A stretch of DNA of 64,000 nucleotides, taken from PMG-095 sp049324695 (lineage in GTDB: Bacteria > Myxococcota_A > Polyangia > Polyangiales > Polyangiaceae). Position 1 is the first letter of the stretch; the number at the start of each line of letters is the position of its first letter. This document shows, in pieces, positions 57,489-64,000 of this stretch. The translations under genes and the position numbers were made by a program. The notes under the pieces are model-generated. The model was given only the letters and a program-made list of their open reading frames with translations, was not told where the DNA came from and searched no databases. Where the stretch lies: NCBI GenBank assembly GCA_049324695.1, contig JBMOMJ010000036.1, forward strand, positions 1 to 64,000, read 5' to 3'.

Positions 57489-59261
57489 GTGATGGTTAGC
57501 CTTTCGCCCGGCTCGGTTGCGCTGATTCAGAACGTTCACGCGCGCAAGTACAAGAGCCTGAACGGAGCCTTCCGCTTCATCGTCGATCCTTACGAGAACG
57601 GCTACTACGACTACCGGCGCGAGCCCCACAAAACAGAAGGCTACTTCGCCAACAAGAAGGCGAATTCGAAGAGCGATCGCATCGAATACGACTTCGATCG
57701 CAGCGAGAGCCTGAGTGTGCCTGGCGATTGGAACTCGCAGCGGCAGGAGCTGTTTTTGTACGAAGGCACGATTTGGTACAAAACCGACTTCAGCGTGGAG
57801 CCGACTCCCGGCACGCGCTTGTTCGTGCACGTTGGCGCGGCGAACTATGACGCCAAGGTTTGGCTCAACGGCGAGTTCGTCGGCGAGCACGTTGGTGGCT
57901 TCACGCCGTTCGACTTCGAGGTGACCCACCTCGTGCGCGCGGGCGAGAACTTCTTGGTGTTGAAAGTGGACAATACGCGCCAGAGGGAAGGGGTGCCCAC
58001 GTCCAACACGGATTGGTGGAACTACGGAGGGATTACGCGCGACGTCTTGCTCGTCGAAGTTCCCAGTGCATTCATCATCGACTACGCGCTCCAGCTCCAG
58101 AAAGGCAGTCGTGACCAGCTCACCGGCTACGTGAAGCTCGATGGAGCCGCGGCAGGCACGCCGGTGCGTGTCCGCATTGCGGAAGCCGACATCGATGTCC
58201 GGACCGCTACGGATGCGAACGGCGTCGCGAAGGTTGAAATCCGCGCCGCGGTCGAGTTGTGGTCGCCAGCGCGGCCACGTCTCTACGACGTGGAGTTCAG
58301 CTGCGAAACGGACGTGGTCCGCGACCGCATTGGATTTCGCAGCCTCGAAACACGCGGGAACGAAATTCTGCTCAACGGCGAGCCCATTTTCCTTCGCGGC
58401 ATCAGCTTGCACGAGCAGGCGCCCAAACGCGACGGCCGCGTGCGTGACCGTGCGGAAGCGGAAGTCTTGTTGGACTGGGCTACTGAGCTCGGCTGCAACT
58501 TCGTGCGTCTCGCTCACTATCCACACGACGAACGCATGGCGCGCTTGGCAGACGAGCGCGGCCTGCTCTTGTGGGCAGAAATTCCGGTGTACTGGACCAT
58601 CGCGTGGAGCAACGCGGCGACTTTGACGAACGCCAAGCAGCAACTCAGTGAGCTCATCACCCGCGACAAGAACCGCGCCAGCATCATCATTTGGTCGGTT
58701 GGCAACGAAACGCCCCGCAGCGAAGCGCGCATGGCATTCATGAGCGAGCTGGTTGCCTGTGCGCGAAACCTCGATCGAACGCGCCTCATCAGCGCGGCGC
58801 TCGAACGCTATGAAGACGCCGAGCTCACGCAAATCATCGACGACCCGTTGGGCGAGCTGCTCGACGTGCTCGGGTGCAACGAATACCTCGGTTGGTACGA
58901 CGGCTTGCCCGAAAAAGCCGATCGCGTGACTTGGCGATCGGCGTTCAACAAGCCGCTCGTCATCAGCGAGTTCGGCGCCGATGCGCTCGCGGGGCTGCAC
59001 GGCGACGCGCTCACGCGCTGGAGCGAGGAGTACCAAGAGAGCGTGTACGAGCACCAACTCGGCATGCTGGCGCGCATCCCCTTTCTACGCGGTTTGACGC
59101 CCTGGATCCTCACGGACTTTCGTTCGCCGCGCCGACCGCTGCCCGGCATTCAAGACTTTTGGAATCGAAAAGGTCTAATTTCGAGCGAAGGCGAAAAGAA
59201 GCGCGCCTTTTTCGTGTTGCAACGCCACTATCGTGAGCGAGCCGCCAAACACGGCGCTTGA
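57489..59261 (+). CDS. GH2 beta-glucuronidase
   Basis: 590 residues with no signal peptide. Sugar-binding domain (about 15-180; DWNSQRQELFLYEGTIWY, VWLNGEFVGEHVGGFTPFDF), Ig-like domain (about 185-280), and the TIM barrel from about 285. The acid/base Glu is in IIWSVGNETP (about 400) and the nucleophile Glu in PLVISEFGAD (about 497). NWWNYGG-type SNTDWWNYGGITRD and FNKPLVISEF match beta-glucuronidases better than galactosidases. It would release glucuronate from xylan fragments in the cytosol. GTG 57489 or ATG 57492 start, 9 nt after the regulator stop. Confidence 0.93.
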   Translation: MMVSLSPGSVALIQNVHARKYKSLNGAFRFIVDPYENGYYDYRREPHKTEGYFANKKANSKSDRIEYDFDRSESLSVPGDWNSQRQELFLYEGTIWYKTDFSVEPTPGTRLFVHVGAANYDAKVWLNGEFVGEHVGGFTPFDFEVTHLVRAGENFLVLKVDNTRQREGVPTSNTDWWNYGGITRDVLLVEVPSAFIIDYALQLQKGSRDQLTGYVKLDGAAAGTPVRVRIAEADIDVRTATDANGVAKVEIRAAVELWSPARPRLYDVEFSCETDVVRDRIGFRSLETRGNEILLNGEPIFLRGISLHEQAPKRDGRVRDRAEAEVLLDWATELGCNFVRLAHYPHDERMARLADERGLLLWAEIPVYWTIAWSNAATLTNAKQQLSELITRDKNRASIIIWSVGNETPRSEARMAFMSELVACARNLDRTRLISAALERYEDAELTQIIDDPLGELLDVLGCNEYLGWYDGLPEKADRVTWRSAFNKPLVISEFGADALAGLHGDALTRWSEEYQESVYEHQLGMLARIPFLRGLTPWILTDFRSPRRPLPGIQDFWNRKGLISSEGEKKRAFFVLQRHYRERAAKHGA

Positions 59262-59341
59262 ACGCGCCCTGCTCCCGCTCGAACGCGCCTGCTCCCGCTT
59301 GAACGCGCCCTGCTCACGCTCGAACGCGCCTGCTCAGAACA
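59260..59341. repeat. 41-bp tandem repeat between convergent genes
   Basis: Two 41-bp units, each made of a 21-mer and a 20-mer beginning GAACGCGCC, giving four short copies (59260-59280, 59281-59300, 59301-59321, 59322-59341). The array starts inside the TGA of the GH2 gene (59259-59261) and contains the TGA of the minus-strand lipoprotein gene (59334-59336). Analogous in place to the unrelated array at 49876-50011. Confidence 0.88.
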
Positions 59342-60668
59342 ACACGGTGTGCGAAACCACCGCAAAGCCGCCAGGTTCGACGTCGACGGTTTGCTTCTTG
59401 CGCACGCCGCGCACTGCCACAATAACTTCGTGTTTGCCGGGTTTCACGCGCAAACGGCTCACCGCCATGCGCGACGGGAGCGCTTCCCAGCTGCGGGTGT
59501 CCGGGGTGTCGACCGCCGTGAGGGTTGCCTGCACGCCCAAGCTGAGTAGCGCACCGACGACGCTGTCTTTGCCTTTGGTGCCTTGGCGAATTGCTTCGCC
59601 TGTCGCCGCGCGCGCGAGCAAACGCGTGATCGCCGAAGCGACCACGGCGCCCTTGGCGTCTTCCCAGGCACGTTTGGCTTCGGCGTCGATTGCCGCGAGC
59701 GGCTCGGCTTCGGCGACCGCGCCGTCGACCTTGCAGTGGGGGCGCCCAATGGTGCCTTGTGGCGGGCCGAGCTCCGGAAAGTTTACCCACGTCACCAGGC
59801 CCTGCGCGGCCAGGTAGTTGGCTCGCTGATGGTCCTCGGGGCTGAGAGCACCCGACACGTACGTCAGGGCTAGCCCGATCGGCACTCGGCGCGCAATTTT
59901 GAAGGGAACGCGGCCGTATCCCACCAAAATCAAAATCTCTGCGTCGTCATCGCTGACTTCTTCACCGCTCTTGTCTGCGATGGCTCGGAGCCGCGAAGAG
60001 CCCGAACCGACCCGCCCGAGCAAGCGCTTCACCGGCGTCGCAAGCGTCGCGTATTCACCAGTGGCGAGCGCATCGTCGTAGTAGCGCAGCGCTTCATCGA
60101 GCTTGCCGCTCTTCTCGAAAGTGAACCCGGCGAGGTAGCTGCCGACCGCCGTCAACGATTGCGCCGGATCTTCATGCTCCTTCAGATACCTCTGCATCAC
60201 GGACAGGCGCCGAGCCTCGATGCGCGCGCCGTTGAGATCCGAGCGCGCCAGGTAGTTGACCATGTTCTCGGTGTTGATCAGAAGCTTCTCGTACGGCGGC
60301 GCTTTGTAGCGACCAACGTCGTCGGAGAACAGGTACTTGCCGATGCTGTCGACGGCGTTGCGCGACAGATCCAACATGTCGATTTGCTTGTCCGCGGCTT
60401 CCAGATCACGACTCGAGAGCTCGTAGTTTTCGAGCTGCTGCAAGATCATGGCGCGATCCAGCAAGTACAGCGACTTCTCGCTGCCGACGTCTTTCGGCAT
60501 GTCTTTTTCGCTGCCGACGTCGAGGCGCTCGTTCACGTATTTCAAGGCCGTGCGCGGGTCGCCCGCGTCGAGCGCACTTCGGATCGCTTGGGTGCGATCC
60601 GAATGGCTGGCGCAGGCGGAGAAACCCACTGCCAGCACGAAAACGCAAAGCCTTGAGCTTGATTTCAT
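59334..60668 (-). CDS. COG3014-type lipoprotein
   Basis: 444 residues. Signal MKSSSRLCVFVLAVGFSAC (Cys 19), then about 220 residues of TPR-like helices with the landmark MVNYLARSDLNGARIEARRL typical of COG3014 proteins, and a C-terminal beta part ending GGFAVVSHTVLF. The function of this family is not established. It is 36 nt downstream of an LpoB homologue, a pairing that recurs in Gram-negative genomes and suggests a role in envelope assembly. Confidence 0.83.
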   Translation of the reverse strand: MKSSSRLCVFVLAVGFSACASHSDRTQAIRSALDAGDPRTALKYVNERLDVGSEKDMPKDVGSEKSLYLLDRAMILQQLENYELSSRDLEAADKQIDMLDLSRNAVDSIGKYLFSDDVGRYKAPPYEKLLINTENMVNYLARSDLNGARIEARRLSVMQRYLKEHEDPAQSLTAVGSYLAGFTFEKSGKLDEALRYYDDALATGEYATLATPVKRLLGRVGSGSSRLRAIADKSGEEVSDDDAEILILVGYGRVPFKIARRVPIGLALTYVSGALSPEDHQRANYLAAQGLVTWVNFPELGPPQGTIGRPHCKVDGAVAEAEPLAAIDAEAKRAWEDAKGAVVASAITRLLARAATGEAIRQGTKGKDSVVGALLSLGVQATLTAVDTPDTRSWEALPSRMAVSRLRVKPGKHEVIVAVRGVRKKQTVDVEPGGFAVVSHTVLF

Positions 60669-60704
60669 TGATGCGCGAAGGCTACGGCCGAGAGCTCGTG
60701 CAGC

Positions 60705-61307
60705 TCAGATGATGGCCTTGGTGAGCCCACTCTTGTGCTGAAACAGAATCTCGCCGGTCTCTACGTCGAGCACCTGAATGAACATGAAGTATTGAACACG
60801 CCGCTCACCCGCTTGGCGCTCGTCGCTGCTGAACACTTTGCCGGTGACGATGTACTTGGCGCCGACCTGCTTCCCCCAGCCAGCCACCTTCGAAGGATCG
60901 AAGGCACCGGAGTACTGCCGCTTGATCTCTTCGACCAGCTTCGGCTGATCCATCATGCTGATGATGCGAACGTGACCGGCGTTCACCAACGTCGTTTCGA
61001 TCTCGCTGATGAGCGCGTCGAGCGCGCTGTCGATGTGCTCGCTGGTTTCGTTGCGCAGCGGCACCACCGAGACCTGCGGCCGATCCTCCTTGTTCCAGCG
61101 CTGAACGACCGCTGACGTTTGCATCGCCTGCATGTTCTGGTGCAGCAGCTTGTCGAGGTCGCGCTTGTCGAGCCCGGTGCTCATCGCCTGATCGTCGAGC
61201 CCAGCCACGTCCTCGCCGCGAACCGCGCGCGGCCCTCCGCAGTCGACCAGCACCGGGAACACGAGCAGCGTGAGCGGCAGAACGAGCGAGCGATTCAGCA
61301 AGGCCAT
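60705..61307 (-). CDS. lpoB: LpoB-type penicillin-binding protein activator
   Basis: 200 residues. Signal MALLNRSLVLPLTLLVFPVL with lipobox LVDC (Cys about 23), a short linker, and the LpoB alpha/beta domain (VSVVPLRNETSEHIDSALDA, GHVRIISMMDQPKLVEEIKR, GKQVGAKYIVTGKVFSSDER, FIQVLDVETGEILFQHK). LpoB proteins sit in the outer membrane and stimulate peptidoglycan synthase PBP1B. ATG 61307 has AAAGGA upstream. First of a two-gene unit with the COG3014-type gene. The 219-bp gap before it contains the 75-bp repeat, copy B. Confidence 0.87.
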   Translation of the reverse strand: MALLNRSLVLPLTLLVFPVLVDCGGPRAVRGEDVAGLDDQAMSTGLDKRDLDKLLHQNMQAMQTSAVVQRWNKEDRPQVSVVPLRNETSEHIDSALDALISEIETTLVNAGHVRIISMMDQPKLVEEIKRQYSGAFDPSKVAGWGKQVGAKYIVTGKVFSSDERQAGERRVQYFMFIQVLDVETGEILFQHKSGLTKAII

Positions 61308-61421
61308 CGGAAGTCCTTTCGATCCAGAAGAACGGCGTTGTCCCTCCTTGGACGGAACAACCCCGCAGGATCATTTAAACCCCCAGCCATTTTCTGGCCA
61401 GGGGTGCTCCCAACGCTGTTG

Positions 61422-61496
61422 GCGCCCCAGACCCCAGCGTCCGCTGCCAGTGCAGCGCTCAGGCAGGTTGATCCTATCTCACATGCGCTGCACTAG
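61422..61496 (-). repeat. 75-bp palindromic dispersed element, copy B
   Basis: Differs from 35945-36019 at five of 75 positions. The inner inverted repeat is CCAGTGCAGCGC / GCGCTGCACTAG (61447-61458, 61485-61496). It lies 30 nt past the khpB stop and 115 nt before lpoB on the minus strand. Confidence 0.85.
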
Positions 61497-61526
61497 CTGC
61501 TGCCGCTTTCCAGATCGAGCCGAAAT

Positions 61527-62225
61527 TCAGCTTGGCTCTGCGGCCGTGGGGCGGCGCACGGGAATAATCTGCACGCGCCGTTGGTCGCCTTCTCCGTCGC
61601 TCTTCGTGATCACGCCTTCGAATTTGGCGAGGGCCAGATGCACCACACGCCGGTCGCGCGGATTCATGGGCTCGAAGGTGATGATCTTGCCCTGATCCAC
61701 GGCTTGCTCGCCGAGGCGACGTGCCATGTTCGCGAGCGAGAGGTCACGACGGCTGCGATAGCCCTCGGCGTCCACCAAGATGTGGCGCCGCTCGAGACCG
61801 GGACGATTGACGACGCGGTGAACCAAGAACTGCAGCGCCTGCAGCACTTGGCCCTTCTTGCCGATGATGCGCCCTGCGTCCTTACCGAGAATCTCGAGGT
61901 TGATCTCGTCAGTCGAGTCTCCCTCGCGCGGCCGACGCAAGCGAACACGGCAATCCATTCCCATTTTGCGGACGACCTCGTCCACGAACGCTTGCGCCTT
62001 GCGAGCGCGTTCGTCGAATTCGTAATCGTCGTGCTCACGTCCGCGACCACGACCGCGGTTGCGCCTGCGCCGAGCACCACCTTCGTGCCCGTTGGGCTCG
62101 GCGCTCGCTTCGTTGGAGCCGCCGTTGTCGCTCGCGCTCGGTGTATCGTGATCGGTTTCGGAGCCCGGCGCGTCCGGGTCGGCATTGTCCCAACCCTCGT
62201 CCGAGAAGCCCTGGGTATCGCTCAT
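61527..62225 (-). CDS. khpB: KhpB/Jag-type RNA-binding protein (KH and R3H)
   Basis: 232 residues. An acidic/Ser N-terminus and Arg-rich stretch (RRRRNRGRGRGRE) replace the usual Jag-N domain. KH domain at about 90-155 with the GxxG loop in GRIIGKKGQVLQALQFLV, and R3H domain at about 160-230 (MNPRDRRVVHLALAKF, with RxxxH). It binds RNA and is linked to cell-envelope control in other bacteria. ATG 62225 is 1 nt after the yidC stop, so it is co-transcribed with yidC, the common order of the origin-proximal cluster. Confidence 0.93.
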   Translation of the reverse strand: MSDTQGFSDEGWDNADPDAPGSETDHDTPSASDNGGSNEASAEPNGHEGGARRRRNRGRGRGREHDDYEFDERARKAQAFVDEVVRKMGMDCRVRLRRPREGDSTDEINLEILGKDAGRIIGKKGQVLQALQFLVHRVVNRPGLERRHILVDAEGYRSRRDLSLANMARRLGEQAVDQGKIITFEPMNPRDRRVVHLALAKFEGVITKSDGEGDQRRVQIIPVRRPTAAEPS

Positions 62226-62226
62226 C

Positions 62227-64000
62227 TTACGCTTTGCCTTCCCCGAGGAGTCGTGAGTCGTCGTCGGAGCCAGAGGAGGAGCGGCCAGACTTCGCCGCGC
62301 CCTTTGCCTTCTTGTTACTCGCGTCCGCGCCCGAGTCCTCTATCACTTTCACCTTGATGTCACCGGAGCCAGACCCGCCTCCGGGGCGGATACTCCGACG
62401 CACGTGTCGTTCGACGGCTTGTTGCTGGAGGATTCCGAGCACGCCGTTCGTGAACATGTATACCCCGAGGCCGGCGGGCAGAAACAGCATGAAAACGGTG
62501 AACATGGCCGGCATGAAGTACAGCATCATCTTCTGCTGGGCCGGATCACCTTGCATCGGCATCAGCTTCTGCTGAAAAAATGAAGTGGCGCCGATGATGA
62601 AGGGGAGAATGTAGAGGGGGTCGGCCGCCGACAGGTCCGGGAACCAAAGAAACGGAATGTTATAGAGTTCGACCGCCGTCTGTAACGTCGTGTAAAGCGC
62701 GAACCAGACCGGCATGGACGCGAGCTGGGGCAAGCAACCCTTCAGCGGGTTTACGTTGTGCTTGCGCCAGAGCTCCATCTGCGCCAGGCCCTTTTGCTGC
62801 GGATCGTCCTTGAAGCGCTCGTTCAAGGCGTCGATTTCCGGCTTGAGCTCGCGCATCTTGATCATGCCTTTGATGCCGGGCACCGCGAGCGGGAACATCA
62901 AAGTACGCGCTGTAATCGTCAGCACGATGATCGCCACACCCCAATTGGGGATGACGCTGTGCACCTTCAAAAGGAAGGCCACCAAAATCTTGGCGATCAC
63001 CGCGAAGAACCCGAGATCGATGAGCTCGATCAAGCGGCGCTGCCCACCACCGGCCTCAGCGAGAACGCTACGCTCCTTGGGGCCGATGTAGGTGAGCACC
63101 GAGTACTTCGTCGACTCGTTCGGAGCGAGCTCGCGCGGCGGATAGGCGAGGCGTGCGCGATAGAAGGCGCCGGCGCGATCGTCTGCGGCCTTGCTCGAGT
63201 ACTTGCGGCTGTCCCAGCGCTCCTCGACTTGAAGCTGGCAAACCGGCGCAGCGCCCTCGAGCGGCACGATCGCGTGGGAGAAGTAAGCGTTGGAGACTGC
63301 TGCGAGATCGGTCTTGCCCGGCACCTGAAAGAAATCGCCGCCGGTGAGCTCGTTGCGCGGGAAATCGGCAGCCTTTTCGAAGTCGCTGGGCTCGAAGTCT
63401 TGCGGAGTGAGGCGCTTCGTGTCGCCGCCGCCCGTCACACACTCGACGTGTGTGAGCAGCGGGCTCACGCGGAACATGCCGCCCTGCACTTCGTGCTCGG
63501 TGCGCCATGCGTCGGTGCCGATGGTGAGCGCATGCTTCAAGGGCGCGCCGGCGCGATTCGTGAGCGTCGCCTCGGCAATGAGCTCGTAAGGGCGTCCCGT
63601 GAGCTTGATGATCTGGCGAAGCTCCGTCTTGTCGTCGCGATACAGGAACTCGCAGCTCTTTCCGTCGCTGGCGACGAGCTCGTAGTCGAGCTTGTCGTAC
63701 TGCAGCTGAGCCTTGTCCGCCGGGATGCGCGCGGCAGCGTTCGTGAAATGGAAGCGCAGCTGCCGGCGCTCCTCGATATCCGGCGTGGTCGACAGCTCGA
63801 TCGGATGCCCCGCCTTCTGGTACTTCGCCGTGGTCAGCTGAAAGTGTTTCACGCTCGCGCCGCGTGATGACAGCTGCGCGTGAAAGCGCGGACCCCAAAT
63901 GTCGCAGGTCTTTTCGGGGGGCCGAGCTGGCGCGCTGCGCTCGTTCTCCGGAAGCAACGGTTGGTTCTTGGTGTTGCCGCCGCCGAAGAGCTTCGGCCCA
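62227..64000 (-). CDS. yidC: Membrane protein insertase YidC (5-prime end outside window)
   Basis: The frame is open from the right edge, so the start lies beyond 64000; at least 590 residues are present. The periplasmic domain (about 60-340 of the visible part) comes first, then the insertase core: FFAVIAKILVAFLLKVHSVI, the conserved Arg in ITARTLMFPLAV, the cytosolic helical hairpin (IKMRELKPEIDALNERFKDD), PLKGCLPQLASMPVWFALYT, and further helices to FLPAGLGVYMFTN. The C-terminal tail of about 60 residues is Lys/Ser/Gly-rich. It inserts membrane proteins with or without SecYEG. The internal TTG at 63957 is not the start because the Gly/Asn-rich sequence continues upstream in frame. Confidence 0.95.
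   Translation of the reverse strand, partial: GPKLFGGGNTKNQPLLPENERSAPARPPEKTCDIWGPRFHAQLSSRGASVKHFQLTTAKYQKAGHPIELSTTPDIEERRQLRFHFTNAAARIPADKAQLQYDKLDYELVASDGKSCEFLYRDDKTELRQIIKLTGRPYELIAEATLTNRAGAPLKHALTIGTDAWRTEHEVQGGMFRVSPLLTHVECVTGGGDTKRLTPQDFEPSDFEKAADFPRNELTGGDFFQVPGKTDLAAVSNAYFSHAIVPLEGAAPVCQLQVEERWDSRKYSSKAADDRAGAFYRARLAYPPRELAPNESTKYSVLTYIGPKERSVLAEAGGGQRRLIELIDLGFFAVIAKILVAFLLKVHSVIPNWGVAIIVLTITARTLMFPLAVPGIKGMIKMRELKPEIDALNERFKDDPQQKGLAQMELWRKHNVNPLKGCLPQLASMPVWFALYTTLQTAVELYNIPFLWFPDLSAADPLYILPFIIGATSFFQQKLMPMQGDPAQQKMMLYFMPAMFTVFMLFLPAGLGVYMFTNGVLGILQQQAVERHVRRSIRPGGGSGSGDIKVKVIEDSGADASNKKAKGAAKSGRSSSGSDDDSRLLGEGKA

Noticed and set aside
61308..64000. Replication origin near yidC-khpB
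   Set aside because: The gene pair is often origin-proximal, but I saw no DnaA-box cluster or AT-rich unwinding region in the window.

Overview
The window is GC-rich chromosomal DNA that looks like a myxobacterium, probably of the Polyangiales. Four things point there. Many exported lipoproteins carry a long Gly/Ser/Ala-rich linker directly after the lipobox. One secreted glycosidase ends in a MYXO-CTERM-like sorting tail. There is a Hanks-type Ser/Thr kinase, a fibro-slime protein and many two-component hybrids. The yidC-khpB (jag) pair at the right edge is usually found near the replication origin, but I saw no dnaA boxes. Taxonomy is inferred from gene content only.

Layout. 1-950: an intergenic repeat, whose second copy is split by a 474-bp deleted IS4/Tn5-type element that still has inverted ends and a 10-bp target duplication. 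950-7846: membrane protein, lipoproteins, Ser/Thr kinase, response regulator, FkbM methyltransferase. 8104-12822: operon of ABC ATPase, FtsX-type permease, TetR regulator and EamA transporter with a His-rich tail. 12986-17444: fibro-slime lipoprotein, a CheY / CheX / soluble MCP-like trio, and a copper monooxygenase-like lipoprotein with a heme motif. 17460-21442: VWA lipoprotein, hybrid sensor kinase, glycosyltransferase. 26625-21396 (minus): ECF sigma, FecR-type protein, exported beta-rich protein, lipoprotein and HipA-like kinase, tightly coupled. 27036-31113: cytochrome P450 convergent with a DyP peroxidase / unknown-protein pair. 31234-37231: sensor kinase, REC-GAF-PAS-GGDEF diguanylate cyclase, lipoprotein, DUF3095 protein. 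37281-49875: outer-membrane proteins, a second ECF sigma/regulator operon, CDF zinc transporter, gluzincin-like protease, PspA with a small partner, an exported carbohydrate-binding-like protein, FKBP isomerase. 50290-53188: an accessory scar with two minus-strand gene cassettes flanked by attC-like sites (no integrase seen) and a decayed IS3 transposase. 53189-59261: plant-polysaccharide locus (GH43-CBM6, feruloyl-esterase-like lipoprotein, YafY regulator, GH2 beta-glucuronidase). 59334-64000: COG3014-type lipoprotein, LpoB, KhpB/Jag, YidC (cut by the window edge).

The points I would look at first are: the attC/cassette cluster; the IS remnant inside a repeat copy; a 75-bp palindromic element present twice; tandem-repeat arrays that bridge the stop codons of two convergent gene pairs; a recurring extended -10 motif placed 6-9 nt before start codons, suggesting leaderless transcripts; and a terminator-like hairpin with a U-tract just before the sigma gene at 26625.
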